This document shows positions 52,189-61,299 of a DNA stretch of 64,000 bases, piece after piece. Position numbers and translations under genes: made by a program. A model generated the notes under the pieces. It ran no database searches and had not been told where the DNA came from. It saw only the letters and a program-made list of their open reading frames with translations. The DNA comes from Akkermansiaceae bacterium UBA956 (GTDB taxonomy: Bacteria > Verrucomicrobiota > Verrucomicrobiia > Verrucomicrobiales > Akkermansiaceae): NCBI GenBank assembly GCA_002293145.1, contig DBCO01000007.1:1-64000 (forward strand). The letters run 5' to 3'. Each line of letters starts with the position of its first letter. Positions within the stretch are counted from its first letter, which is position 1.

Positions 52189-53157
52189 TTAGCAACTCAG
52201 GCCCGTGGCTTTGCGAATGCGATCAAGCACGTTGCTGGCCGTGGCTCGAGCTTTTTCGGCACCTTGGGTTAGAACTTCGTTGACGTAACCAGGATCGGCA
52301 AGAATTTCTTCGCGACGTTGGCGCATCGGAGCGAAGTAATTCCAGTAGGCTTCCCAGAGCTGTTGTTTGAAGTGACCGTAGCCGAGGCCTCCAGATTGGA
52401 AACTTTCGACCATGGCTTGATACTCGAACTCACTGGCGAAAAGTTTGAACAACGCGAGTATGGTGGAATTTTCGGTTGGTTTCGGGTCTTCGACCGCTGT
52501 CGAATCCGAGATGATTTTCATGAAGGTTTTGCGCAGCGGTTTTTCTTCTCCAAACAATGGGATGGTATTGTTGTAAGATTTGCTCATTTTTTGGCCATCG
52601 AGCCCTGGGACAATTGCGGATTCTTCTTTAATCAAAACATCGGGGATGGTGAGCACTGTTTCGCCGAGAGCTTCGTTGATTTTCACGGCGAGATCGCGAG
52701 TGACTTCCAGGTGTTGCTTTTGGTCTTTCCCGACGGGCACAAGGTTCGAGTCGTAGAGTAGGATGTCAGCTGCCATCAAAACGGGGTAGGCGAAGAGGGC
52801 GTGATTGGAGGCGATTCCTTTGGCCACTTTGTCTTTATAAGAATGACATTTTTCAAGAAGACTCATCGGACATACCGTGGACAGAATCCAAGCGAGCTCA
52901 TTGACCTCGGGCACATCGCTTTGGCGAAAAAATACGGCCTTGGCGGGGTCGAGACCACAGGCTAGGAAATCGATGGCGAGTTCATGTGTGTTGGCGCGCA
53001 GGGCCGGGCCATCATGTAGCGAAGTCATCGCGTGGTAGTTGGCGATGAAATAATAGGCGTCGCCTTGTGATTGTAGGAGAATGGCTGGCTCCATGGCACC
53101 GAAGTAGTTGCCGATGTGAAGTTTGCCGGATGGTTGGAGTCCCGTGAGAATGCGCAT
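52189..53157 (-). CDS. trpS: Tryptophanyl-tRNA synthetase
   Basis: TrpS charges tRNA(Trp). The 322-residue class I enzyme from ATG 53157 begins RILTGLQPSGKLHIGNYFGA with the HIGH-type HIGN, and carries the KMSKS loop in GQKMSKSYNNTI. ILSTVCPMSLLEKCHSYKDK is a further conserved block. A longer frame starting at 53232 would add 25 residues ahead of the conserved start and is rejected. The stop abuts the decayed transposase. Confidence 0.95.
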   Translation of the reverse strand: MRILTGLQPSGKLHIGNYFGAMEPAILLQSQGDAYYFIANYHAMTSLHDGPALRANTHELAIDFLACGLDPAKAVFFRQSDVPEVNELAWILSTVCPMSLLEKCHSYKDKVAKGIASNHALFAYPVLMAADILLYDSNLVPVGKDQKQHLEVTRDLAVKINEALGETVLTIPDVLIKEESAIVPGLDGQKMSKSYNNTIPLFGEEKPLRKTFMKIISDSTAVEDPKPTENSTILALFKLFASEFEYQAMVESFQSGGLGYGHFKQQLWEAYWNYFAPMRQRREEILADPGYVNEVLTQGAEKARATASNVLDRIRKATGLSC

Positions 53158-53287
53158 GGGCGGAGCATGGTGGGAGCGAAGAAAATAATCAAGAATTCGA
53201 TGCGGAAAATGCATGGTAGTGGAACTTGCCACGATTTCTGTAAAATCAAGTGTTGCTACCGCGTAGTTATCCGCCTACAATACGCTC

Positions 53288-53521
53288 ATGAACACAACGT
53301 TAGCATTTATCGGAGGTTTAGGTGGTCCAGAAATCGCAGTAATTTTTGTGGTGATTCTTTTGCTTTTTGGAGCGAAGAAAATCCCTGAGCTTGCACGCGG
53401 ACTTGGCAAGAGCATGGGCGAATTTAAAAAAGCCCGTGAGGAGTTTGAGCGCGAGATTGTAAAAGCTGAGGATGATGTGAAAATCCGTGAGGCTTCTGGT
53501 AAAGAACCTCGCGATAGTTGA
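53288..53521 (+). CDS. tatA: Sec-independent protein translocase TatA/E
   Basis: TatA forms the pore of the twin-arginine system for folded proteins. The 77-residue protein has the N-terminal membrane helix (GGPEIAVIFVVILLLFGAKK), the conserved FGAKKIPELARGLG hinge and an amphipathic helix (KSMGEFKKAREEFEREIV). tatC is not seen here. A Tat-type exported isomerase lies 2.3 kb downstream. Confidence 0.9.
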   Translation: MNTTLAFIGGLGGPEIAVIFVVILLLFGAKKIPELARGLGKSMGEFKKAREEFEREIVKAEDDVKIREASGKEPRDS

Positions 53522-53526
53522 AACCT

Positions 53527-54606
53527 ATGTCATTTTCTTCACTTCTCAAGTTTACTCCGTTCGCGCTTTCTCTCAAAGGCGGAATGCTTTCTTTGTTTGT
53601 TGCGCTTCTATTTGGATCCTGCGAAAAGAAAGGCACTGATGTTTCGTCCTCCGGCATGCAGACCGTAGAGGAATCGCAAAAAACAGATACTGCCACTGCA
53701 TCGGTTGCGAAGACGGTGGCTGTCACGGAACCTATTGCGGTGGAGAATCCTCCAACAGTCGTAGTTGCTGGAGCAGGTCTGCGCTTCCTCGCCTACAATG
53801 TGGAGAATTGGTTGGTGATGGAAGAGCGTTATGATTTTGATACGCGTCTTTCCGAGAAAAATGCGAGCAAGCCTGAGAAGGAAAAAGCAGCTGTGGTCGA
53901 GATCGTAAAATCAGCTCAACCGGATGTGCTGGGTGTTTGCGAAATTGGCACGAAAGAAGATTTAGCCGACATTCAAGCGCGCTTGAAGGCGGTGGGATTG
54001 GATTTGCCTCATTCGCATTTTTCCGGTGGCATTGATCGCACCCGTCATCTCGGCTTACTCTCGCGTCATCCCATTTCCTCAACGGCCGTTCCTACGGATT
54101 TGAATTATCGTATCAATGGCAAGGAATATGGCATGCAACGCGGCATTCTTGATGCAACCGTGAAGACGCCGGATGGCCGTGAGTGGAGATTCCTTGGAGT
54201 GCATTTTAAGTCGAAACGAGAAGTCGAAGATGGCGATCAAAATTTGATGCGTATCAATGAAGCACAATTGCTGCGCAAACACCTCGACGGCATTCTGAGT
54301 GCCAACCCGCAGGCGCGCTTGATTGCATACGGTGACTTCAATGATACCCGTCGCACCAGTCCGTTGCGTATTGTGCAAGGACCTTACAATAGCCCTCGCG
54401 GTATGAGCCCGATCGGCGCTCACGATGCGCGCGATGAGTATTGGACACATTTTTGGGCGCGTGAAGATGTCTACTCGCGCTTCGACTACATCCACTTTAG
54501 CCAGGCGCTCAAGAAGGATGTGATCTTCCAAGAGTGTGGGATTCTCGATCCGAAAAACTGGGATGTTGCGTCGGACCACCGCGCCGTGCTCGGTGTTTTC
54601 CGCTAG
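53527..54606 (+). CDS. Lipoprotein of the endonuclease/exonuclease/phosphatase family
   Basis: This 359-residue protein from ATG 53527 has a lipobox, LLFGSCEKK, at the end of a signal segment. Residues ~70-359 form an EEP (DNase I-like) fold: LRFLAYNVENW, DVLGVCEIGTKEDL, LARLIAYGDFNDTR-like ARLIAYGDFNDT, and SDHRAVLGVF with the catalytic His. Substrate could be a phosphodiester or lipid headgroup. It lies five bases after tatA. Confidence 0.8.
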   Translation: MSFSSLLKFTPFALSLKGGMLSLFVALLFGSCEKKGTDVSSSGMQTVEESQKTDTATASVAKTVAVTEPIAVENPPTVVVAGAGLRFLAYNVENWLVMEERYDFDTRLSEKNASKPEKEKAAVVEIVKSAQPDVLGVCEIGTKEDLADIQARLKAVGLDLPHSHFSGGIDRTRHLGLLSRHPISSTAVPTDLNYRINGKEYGMQRGILDATVKTPDGREWRFLGVHFKSKREVEDGDQNLMRINEAQLLRKHLDGILSANPQARLIAYGDFNDTRRTSPLRIVQGPYNSPRGMSPIGAHDARDEYWTHFWAREDVYSRFDYIHFSQALKKDVIFQECGILDPKNWDVASDHRAVLGVFR

Positions 54607-54631
54607 ATTTTTTGCCGTCTCGATCAACTTT

Positions 54632-55786
54632 GTGAAAACTGTTCAACTTAAGTATTTGTCGTATCACCCCAACATCTGGGGACGCATGATTGGTGATGTA
54701 TCTGCTTCTTGTGAAGCAGGTGATTTGGTGAAGGTCCTCGATAAAAAGGGCGAACCCTTTGGCATGGGATTCTGGAATCCTCGTGCGAAAATTCCGCTGC
54801 GCATTGCCGTACATGGTGACGTGGAGCCTGATGAAGCTTTTTTTCACGCTGCGATTGCTCGTGCTGCGGAGCTGCGCCGTGAGATACTGAAGCTCGATGA
54901 TTGTACCGAAACCTATCGTGCGATTCACGGTGATGCCGATCAATTGCCTGGATTGGTGGTCGATAAATTTGCCGATGTGTTGTCCATCGAGGCATCATCC
55001 TTGGCAGTGTGGCAACGTCTTTCCGCGTGGATTCCGTTGATGCATGATGCCTTTGGGACCAAGCGTGCGCGCATCCAAGTAGATCCTGAGTTGGCGCGTG
55101 TGGAGTCGATTCCTTTTGGCAATCATCCGCTTTCTGAATCGATCAAGCCGCTCAAAGTGCGCGAGCATGGAGTGCCGTTTGAAATCAATTTTGCGGAGTC
55201 GCACAAGACAGGATTTTTCTGCGACCAACGTGAGAACCGTCGAAGATTCGCTGCATTTTGCAAGGATCGTGAGGTGCTCGATCTCTGCTGCTACACGGGT
55301 GGATTTTCGGTGAATGCTGCTTTAGCTGGGGCGAAAGAAGTGATCGCTGTTGATCTCGATGAACGTGCTGTGGAAATGGCTAAACGCAATGCAAACATCA
55401 ATCAGGCAAGGGTGAAATTCACTCATGCCGATGCCTTCACGTGGGTGCGAACAATGATTGAAAATGGTCGTCAGTGGGATGTCGTTCTCGCCGATCCGCC
55501 GAAGTTTATTCACGGCAAAGATGAAGATCGTCTCGGTTGGAACAAATACTGTGATCTCAATGCCTTAGTGCTTAAACTCGTGAAGCCTGGTGGAATTTTT
55601 GTGACCTGCTCGTGCTCGGGCATGTTGAGCCCAGAAGACTTCGAACGCATCATCATTTCGGCGGCCCATCGACAAAATCGACGCCTACAAATTCTCGACC
55701 GCGCAGGAGCTGGCAGTGATCACCCCGTGCTATCGAACTATCCAGAATCCCAGTATCTCAAAGTGATCTGGGCGCGGGTGCTTTAA
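54632..55786 (+). CDS. RlmI-type 23S rRNA cytosine methyltransferase
   Basis: This 384-residue protein starts at GTG 54632. An N-terminal PUA-like domain (~1-75, KYLSYHPNIWGRMIGDVSAS) precedes the RlmI/RlmK SAM methyltransferase: ESHKTGFFCDQRENRRRF, motif I VLDLCCYTGGFSVNAALAGA, DPPKFIHGK with the Asn-like catalytic loop, and CSCSGMLSPEDFE. E. coli RlmI methylates C1962 of 23S rRNA. The start is 25 bases after the EEP gene stop. Confidence 0.88.
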   Translation: MKTVQLKYLSYHPNIWGRMIGDVSASCEAGDLVKVLDKKGEPFGMGFWNPRAKIPLRIAVHGDVEPDEAFFHAAIARAAELRREILKLDDCTETYRAIHGDADQLPGLVVDKFADVLSIEASSLAVWQRLSAWIPLMHDAFGTKRARIQVDPELARVESIPFGNHPLSESIKPLKVREHGVPFEINFAESHKTGFFCDQRENRRRFAAFCKDREVLDLCCYTGGFSVNAALAGAKEVIAVDLDERAVEMAKRNANINQARVKFTHADAFTWVRTMIENGRQWDVVLADPPKFIHGKDEDRLGWNKYCDLNALVLKLVKPGGIFVTCSCSGMLSPEDFERIIISAAHRQNRRLQILDRAGAGSDHPVLSNYPESQYLKVIWARVL

Positions 55787-55826
55787 AGGCAATGATTTTT
55801 CATTACCTGTGCCATACTGCGGCGCC

Positions 55827-56708
55827 CTATGAGAGTTTCTTCAAGAAATCAATGCTTTGTTTGATGCTCGCCAGAGCATCGGGTGATTGATCTTGCTCAA
55901 CGTGGCAATGCTCGACGCCTGCTTTTTGAGCTGCAGCGAGTATAGGAGCCATCGCGATAATGCCATCACCGATTTCTTGAAACGCATCGTCTGGGAGACC
56001 CGTGTATGTGGGAATTGGAATGTCTTTTTTCAGATCTTTTAGGTGGAGTTGGGAGACCCGACCGTTCAGCTTATTCACGAGCTCCACGGGATCGATTCCA
56101 GCGGCTTTGACCCAGAAAACGTCGAGCTCGAACTTCATGTCGGCAGAGAATTCTTTGACAAACACATCGAATCCCGAGATGCCGTTTTCTTTCGGCTCGA
56201 ACTCGAAATTGTGGTTATGATACGATAGCTGAATGCCTGCGGATTTTGCTAAAGCTGCAGACTTGTTGGCATGTGCGGCGACTTTTTTGTAATCGTCGAG
56301 AGTTTTGCGATTGCTATCAGCGAGGTAGGGGATGACTAGATGCTTGAGTCCAATTTCTTTGGCCTTGTCGAGAATTTTGGAGAAATCAGAATAGGAGTCA
56401 TCCTTGGGATTTACCACGCTGTCCCACTCGAAGTGAGAAGAATTCAGTGCTAGCCCCGAATCGCGCACGGCCTTGACCATGGCATCGCAGTTCGGGAAGC
56501 CATACATCTCGACTTGTTTGTATCCTGCGGCGGCTACGGTTTTGATCGTGGTATTGACGTCTTTGGCAATTTCATTGCGGAGGGTATAAAGTTGGATGCC
56601 CAGGTCGGAAAGGTAAGGGGATTTGGCCGATTGAGCAAACAGCGGGCGAGCCGCGCTGATTGCTGCTGCGGTCAGGAGGGAATTGTGGAGAAAGTTACGG
56701 CGTTGCAT
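55827..56708 (-). CDS. Exported sugar phosphate isomerase/epimerase-like protein
   Basis: This 293-residue protein has a twin-arginine-like signal (MQRRNFLHNSLLTAAAISAA; Arg-Arg-x-Phe-Leu). The rest is a TIM barrel of the AP-endonuclease-2 family: LGIQLYTLRNEIA, VEMYGFPNCDAMVKAVRDSG, LSYHNHNFEFEP with metal His, KFELDVFWVKAAG and HCHVEQDQSPD. Such exported isomerases are common in Verrucomicrobia and Planctomycetes; the sugar is unknown. It stands alone, convergent with the RlmI gene. Confidence 0.83.
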   Translation of the reverse strand: MQRRNFLHNSLLTAAAISAARPLFAQSAKSPYLSDLGIQLYTLRNEIAKDVNTTIKTVAAAGYKQVEMYGFPNCDAMVKAVRDSGLALNSSHFEWDSVVNPKDDSYSDFSKILDKAKEIGLKHLVIPYLADSNRKTLDDYKKVAAHANKSAALAKSAGIQLSYHNHNFEFEPKENGISGFDVFVKEFSADMKFELDVFWVKAAGIDPVELVNKLNGRVSQLHLKDLKKDIPIPTYTGLPDDAFQEIGDGIIAMAPILAAAQKAGVEHCHVEQDQSPDALASIKQSIDFLKKLS

Positions 56709-56823
56709 GTGTTCATGCTAGCGCAGATTCCCAAAACGCCAAGAGAGAAGTGGGGCATAGAAATTTCACAAAAAAATCAGATTTTAGAGACAATGGGGCG
56801 GCTTTGTGGCATTCTTTCTTTAG

Positions 56824-57354
56824 ATGGCTACGATTATTGCAGACAATTGGCAAACTTGGTTCGATGAAAACGGACCTCGCTTGCTGCTTTTTGCTCGTGG
56901 CTGGAGTGTTTCACGGGAGGGTGCTGAGGATTTGGTGCAGGAAACGATGGTGAGGATGTGGCATTACCAAGCCGAGCGCGGTGGTGAGCCTCCCGATTTA
57001 GCTTTGGCATTTTCAACATTGCGTTTTGCTGGGATGAATCAAAGGCGCACCGATACGCGTCGCAAAAAACGCGAGGAGTCGATCATTTACCTCAATGATT
57101 TTGAGGACGTGTGGCTTGACCCAACTTTGGAGGACGATGAGGAGGCCGTCATGTTGCGCGAGGCTGTGCAGCGACTCGCCCCCAAATTGCGCGATGTAAT
57201 CGTCATGAAAATCTGGGGCGGCCTGACATTTCAGGAGATCGCCCAAACGCTCGCCATCCCAGCGAACACTTGCGCATCCCGCTATCGTTATGCACTGGAA
57301 CAGCTTTCTCAAGAACTACAAACCGTGAAGGAGGGTCGCCATGAAATCGCCTAA
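56824..57354 (+). CDS. ECF-type RNA polymerase sigma factor
   Basis: This 176-residue protein has sigma region 2 (GPRLLLFARGWSVSREGAED, then LVQETMVRMW) and region 4 (PKLRDVIVMKIWGGLTFQEI, then TLAIPANTCASRYRYALEQL). It is the first gene of a three-gene unit: its last 14 bases overlap the next gene, which encodes a membrane-anchored protein. Promoter specificity cannot be read from the sequence. The design is that of a sigma factor with its own anti-sigma partner. Confidence 0.85.
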   Translation: MATIIADNWQTWFDENGPRLLLFARGWSVSREGAEDLVQETMVRMWHYQAERGGEPPDLALAFSTLRFAGMNQRRTDTRRKKREESIIYLNDFEDVWLDPTLEDDEEAVMLREAVQRLAPKLRDVIVMKIWGGLTFQEIAQTLAIPANTCASRYRYALEQLSQELQTVKEGRHEIA

Positions 57355-57952
57355 AGAAATGGAAAAATCGCTGCATGCCTTGATGCCTGCAGCCTTGAGT
57401 GAGTGCTGTCATCAGCGCATTTCGCAAAAAATCCGCGCCCTGGCTCTAGCAGATGAGGCTAATCTAGGCGCTGAATCCGCGACACAGCAATCGCTCGCCG
57501 CTGTGACATTGCCTCCAGTTTCTCAAGCATTGGTGAGCCGCATGCCATGGCGCACTGCGCTTAGCTCGCAGCAAGAAATTTCTGCACCCCAAAAAAAATC
57601 GCACATCCGTTGGCCTGTTGCCGCAGCCATCGCGATCGGCTCGGTTCTCGCCTATGTCTCCACGCTGTCTCCAGCTACACCCGAGATGGCAAAAATTTCG
57701 TCCGATCTGAATTCGGACGATCTTTCTGTGGTTAGCTCCGTGGATACGGCTCCGGTATTTCTTGATCGCGTTCAACTTACTGATGCGCTCGCTGATGAAG
57801 GCACGCTCACGTCTGCTGATGGCTCGATGCTCCAACAGTGGAAACGTCGTGTGCAAACGCGCGAACGTTACCGCGATGCTAATACCGGCTACCTAATCAC
57901 CATTTCTGAATCTCGCGACGAGAAACTCTTGGTGCCCAAAACCAGTTTCTGA
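57341..57952 (+). CDS. Putative membrane anti-sigma factor
   Basis: This 203-residue protein overlaps the sigma gene by 14 bases. The N-terminus (MKSPKEMEKSLHALMPAALS) could be a sigma-binding helix, with one membrane helix (RWPVAAAIAIGSVLAYVST, about 89-107) and an extracytoplasmic part. A zinc HxxxCxxC signature is not seen, only CCHQ near residue 25. The role as anti-sigma is inferred from position. Its stop and the next start share one base (TGATG). Confidence 0.6.
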   Translation: MKSPKEMEKSLHALMPAALSECCHQRISQKIRALALADEANLGAESATQQSLAAVTLPPVSQALVSRMPWRTALSSQQEISAPQKKSHIRWPVAAAIAIGSVLAYVSTLSPATPEMAKISSDLNSDDLSVVSSVDTAPVFLDRVQLTDALADEGTLTSADGSMLQQWKRRVQTRERYRDANTGYLITISESRDEKLLVPKTSF

Positions 57953-58821
57953 TGTTTTTTATGTCTCGCCGTTTTTCCGGTCCCTTACTTTTGGTGTTGA
58001 TGCTCATATTGTGCGCATTCTCCTCTGCCATTGCCCAAGAAATGCCGTCCGATTCGGTGAATCCCGTCGCTACCTTGACCAGCAAACCTGCCGTTCTTTT
58101 ATCTCCGGGTAAGGATCTACCTTGGCTCGGCTTGCAAGTCACGCGCGCCGATGATGCGATCCGCGCGCAACTTCCCAAGCTGCCGAAAGGCGTCGGGTTT
58201 CTCGTGGCGAGTATCGATGCCCAAGGCCCTGCGCGCGCTGCTGGAGTGCAGCCCTACGATGTGCTGTGGATGTGGAACGATCAAGTTCTCATCAATGAGG
58301 CACAGTTGGAAGTTTTGCTCTCGCTCAAGCAAATCCACGACACCGTAGAACTCCACTTTTTCCGCGCGGGTGAAGAAAAAAACTGCAAAATTACGCTGGG
58401 GCGCCATCCCAAGCCAGCACTCATTACGGCCGGCCCAACGATCGAAAGCTTGAAAAATCCTACCGCGATTCCACGTTTGGAACCCACGCGTCCGCTCGAC
58501 GTCAATAGCCGCATGGCTCGCCTCGAAGATGGAAATGCCGTGCTCGAAATGGAATTGCGCAGCGAAGGCACTTGGTTGACCATCACTGATGATGCAGGTG
58601 AAATTGTTTTCGACGAATTCTTAAGCGACGGCTCGCGCAAAAAACTCCCTGCCGTCTGGCATGATCGTGTCGACACGTTGCAGAAAAGTATGCAACGCGG
58701 CTGCGCCCATCGTGATGATCGCGGACGTTCAGGTCAGCGTAAATCAGAGTCCTCCTCTTCTAACGAAAAGAACGACGCGGCTCCCATTTTGCCAATGACA
58801 CCCGTCTCGTCGCCAGAGTAG
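57952..58821 (+). CDS. Exported PDZ-domain protein
   Basis: This 289-residue protein has a signal peptide (SGPLLLVLMLILCAFSSAIA). A PDZ domain spans ~55-130: LPWLGLQVTRADDAIRAQLP, GVGFLVASIDAQGPARAAGV with the peptide groove GPA-AAG, and LSLKQIHDTVELHFF. The C-terminal half is low-complexity and Ser-rich. A PDZ protein after a sigma/anti-sigma pair could sense misfolded exported proteins, as in envelope-stress systems, but no protease domain is present. Confidence 0.75.
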   Translation: MFFMSRRFSGPLLLVLMLILCAFSSAIAQEMPSDSVNPVATLTSKPAVLLSPGKDLPWLGLQVTRADDAIRAQLPKLPKGVGFLVASIDAQGPARAAGVQPYDVLWMWNDQVLINEAQLEVLLSLKQIHDTVELHFFRAGEEKNCKITLGRHPKPALITAGPTIESLKNPTAIPRLEPTRPLDVNSRMARLEDGNAVLEMELRSEGTWLTITDDAGEIVFDEFLSDGSRKKLPAVWHDRVDTLQKSMQRGCAHRDDRGRSGQRKSESSSSNEKNDAAPILPMTPVSSPE

Positions 58822-59140
58822 TTGATCCAATTTTTTTGTCACAAGATGACAATATTCCCAAGGTTACAAGATAAAGGGCATGACTTAAATCCAATTTTGA
58901 AATCTTGAAAATCCTATTCACATCGGCTGCCCCTACGATAGACATCCTTAATTGATCAGCTCGCATGAAAAAACTCCGCGATACTCTCAACGCCTCTGCG
59001 TTTCGTAACTGCCTTCTTAGCTAAGTCCCTCTTTGGTGCCTTAGTATCTCCTCAGAATCGCACACTTTTTCCGTCATCCGAAAAACTTTCCCACAGAGTT
59101 GCCTTGCGTTTTTCATGAAAACGACTCAGTGTCGCCGCAT
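58822..59140. other. Intergenic region before the GreA-like gene
   Basis: No gene is seen. TTGTCA and TGACAA form a small hairpin at about 58839, without T run after it. Around 58980-59040 the phrase AACTCCGCGATACTCTCAAC, followed by CCTCTGCGTTTC, resembles low-grade dispersed intergenic repeats; it was not found elsewhere in this window. Confidence 0.3.
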
Positions 59141-60973
59141 ATGCATCCAGATGTGGCTAAATTGGTAGAAGCGGGGCGAGTTAACGCTGCGGTGGGACAA
59201 AGACTTTCTCAGGTGGCACCCGGCTGCTACTTGCTCAGTAAATCATGGGGCGCAGGAAAAGTCGTATCCTGGAGCCTGCGCGATAAGATCGTAATCGTCG
59301 ATTTTGCCGACAAACACGGCCAAGAAATGGACCTGCAATTTGTCCTCCAAAAGACGGAACCTCTTCAGCCTGATGATTTCCGCGCGAAAAAACTCGAACA
59401 GGTCGAGGAACTGCGCCATCTCGCCAAATCTGATCCCGTCGGGCTCGCTGCTCACGTGTTACAAAGTCACGGTAATAGCATGACGCTTGATGCCTTTGAA
59501 AAAGAAATCAACGGCCCCGTCATCCCGCAAGCTGAATATAAAAAATGGTGGGACAATGCAAAAAAAATCATGGCCGCTAGTAAGCGAGTCGCCGTCCCAC
59601 CTCGCCGCACTGAGATGATCGTGCTCCGCAGTGGCGACATGACACCCGCTCAGGCGCTCGTTGCTGACTTCGAGGTAGCCCGTGATCCCAAGGTCAAAAC
59701 GAAAGCCCTAGAAGCATTGGCAACGGAAGTACACCTCCTAGCCGATGATTCAGATACCCTCCATCGACTCTATACTGATATCGATGCCGAGGTCAAACGC
59801 GGCACCCGCCTCAATCTTGGCCACGTTCTCGAGCTCATGCTCATTCGAGACCAAATGGCTAAATCCGCTAAAGTTCCTGTCCCTGCCGATACGAGCAAAC
59901 TTACCGATGTCATTAAGTCAGAATATAGTCGAGTCTCCGAAGCCATCTCCTCGATGAGCGCCGTGCGCCAACGTGAAATTTACGATTCCTTCCCGATTGC
60001 CTTTGGTCACTTCTGGGTCGAGAAACTCATGGGCGTGGTTGAAAAAGCCGGAGCTCGTGGACTTGGTGAAATCGCGAAAATTTTCGAAGCTCGTGGAGAA
60101 ATCGGCGCCTTAGAAGATTACCTCCGCCGCGCCATCACTCGCCGCTCTCTTGGTCATGATGCCCTCATCTGGGTCTGTCGTGAACGCGAGGCCAGTGGCT
60201 CCAATGTCTTCAGCGCCGATGTCGGTGCCGCGATTCTCAATCAGCTGGAGTCCGACTTCATCGCTGATGGCCCACGCAAATCGCAACGCTTGCAATCCCT
60301 TCTCAATGAAGACAAAAACCTGCTCTCTGACCTCGTTACCCTGATGGATGTCAATGAAGCGCGGAATTTCGGCCGCCGCCTCATGGAGTGTCCCGTTTTC
60401 AATGAGCTCGACAAAAAATCGCTGATGGCCCGTATCATCAAAGCCAAACCTGAGACCGAGACGCTGGTCAGCGGTGAGGACAAAAACAAAGAGGAAGAAC
60501 TGCTTGTTTCTTGGGCAAGCCTCGAAGCACGGCGCGCCGAACTTAAGGAGTTGGTCTCCGTTCGCATCCCGCAAAACCGCGAAGATGTCAAAATCGCCCG
60601 CTCCTACGGCGACTTGCGTGAGAACTTTGAGTATAAGTCCGCCAAGGACATGGAAAAATACCTCAATAGTCGCCGCAGTGATCTCGAAAAAGACGTAGCC
60701 CGCGCTCGCGGTACTGATTTTAAAGGCGTCGATTGTGTCACTGTGAATATCGGCACTGTCATCACCCTCAGCAATGCCGCCGGAGCCAGCTATTCGCTCT
60801 CTGTGTTAGGCGCCTGGGATAGCGACCCCGACAAACGTTGGGTCTCTTACCTTTCCGAAGCCGGCGCTGGTCTGCTCGGCAAAAAAGTTGGCGATCAAGT
60901 TCAACTTCGTGATCACGACACGGAGCAACAAAAAGATTGGAAAATCAACAGCATCGAGCCTTTTAATCCGTAA
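59141..60973 (+). CDS. Long GreA/GreB-type transcription elongation factor
   Basis: From ATG 59141 the product is 610 residues, about four times a normal GreA (~158). Only the last ~155 residues look like Gre: a coiled-coil hairpin with IPQNREDVKIARSYGDLREN and FEYKSAKDMEKYLNSRRSDL, whose acidic tip would reach the polymerase active site, then a C-terminal FKBP-like domain (VNIGTVITLSNAAGASYSLS). The first 450 residues are helical with an N-terminal beta-barrel-like part (GAGKVVSWSLRDKIVIVDFA), which is CarD-like in style. Similar long forms occur in other Verrucomicrobia. A GTG at 59129 is also possible. Confidence 0.8.
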   Translation: MHPDVAKLVEAGRVNAAVGQRLSQVAPGCYLLSKSWGAGKVVSWSLRDKIVIVDFADKHGQEMDLQFVLQKTEPLQPDDFRAKKLEQVEELRHLAKSDPVGLAAHVLQSHGNSMTLDAFEKEINGPVIPQAEYKKWWDNAKKIMAASKRVAVPPRRTEMIVLRSGDMTPAQALVADFEVARDPKVKTKALEALATEVHLLADDSDTLHRLYTDIDAEVKRGTRLNLGHVLELMLIRDQMAKSAKVPVPADTSKLTDVIKSEYSRVSEAISSMSAVRQREIYDSFPIAFGHFWVEKLMGVVEKAGARGLGEIAKIFEARGEIGALEDYLRRAITRRSLGHDALIWVCREREASGSNVFSADVGAAILNQLESDFIADGPRKSQRLQSLLNEDKNLLSDLVTLMDVNEARNFGRRLMECPVFNELDKKSLMARIIKAKPETETLVSGEDKNKEEELLVSWASLEARRAELKELVSVRIPQNREDVKIARSYGDLRENFEYKSAKDMEKYLNSRRSDLEKDVARARGTDFKGVDCVTVNIGTVITLSNAAGASYSLSVLGAWDSDPDKRWVSYLSEAGAGLLGKKVGDQVQLRDHDTEQQKDWKINSIEPFNP

Positions 60974-61125
60974 AATAAGGAGAAGGGATCAACATCCGTT
61001 CTTTCATCGGGTCATTCCATGATTTCCATCATGGGCATTCGATATACTAACGACTTCCTTGTCTCCCACATGTGGCGCTTCATGGTAGCTCCTGCCACAT
61101 CGTGCGCTCGCGGATTTGATTGCAA

Positions 61126-61155
61126 AAAAACACCCGCTGAGCAATGGGTGTTTTT
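61126..61155 (+). terminator. Rho-independent terminator, first of a tandem pair
   Basis: The stem AACACCC/GGGTGTT with a 10-base loop is followed by TTTTTC; the A run on the left makes it bidirectional. Confidence 0.75.
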
Positions 61156-61212
61156 CAAGGTGATCGCCTGGCGCTCGCTCAGCGGCGCCGGAGCTGCAAA
61201 GCGTCACCAACA

Positions 61213-61241
61213 AAAGCACCGCTATTAAGCGGTGCTTTTTT
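61213..61241 (+). terminator. Rho-independent terminator, second of a tandem pair
   Basis: The stem AAGCACCGC/GCGGTGCTT with a six-base loop is followed by seven T. Confidence 0.85.
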
Positions 61242-61299
61242 TGTGTTTGAAATACATCTGGCTTGACCTTAGGAGCATACAGGCATTAGTGTCCTGGCT

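Larger units (their letters stand above)
60974..61299. other. Intergenic region with two terminators
   Basis: No gene is apparent between the Gre gene and the next. Two hairpins with T runs occur at 61126-61155 and 61213-61241. The space between (about 57 bases) contains GCTCGCTCAGCGGCGCCGG, not a tRNA. Confidence 0.5.

Noticed and set aside
61157..61212. Small RNA or tRNA between two terminators
   Set aside because: The 56 bases do not fold as a tRNA, and no promoter-like sequence is convincing.
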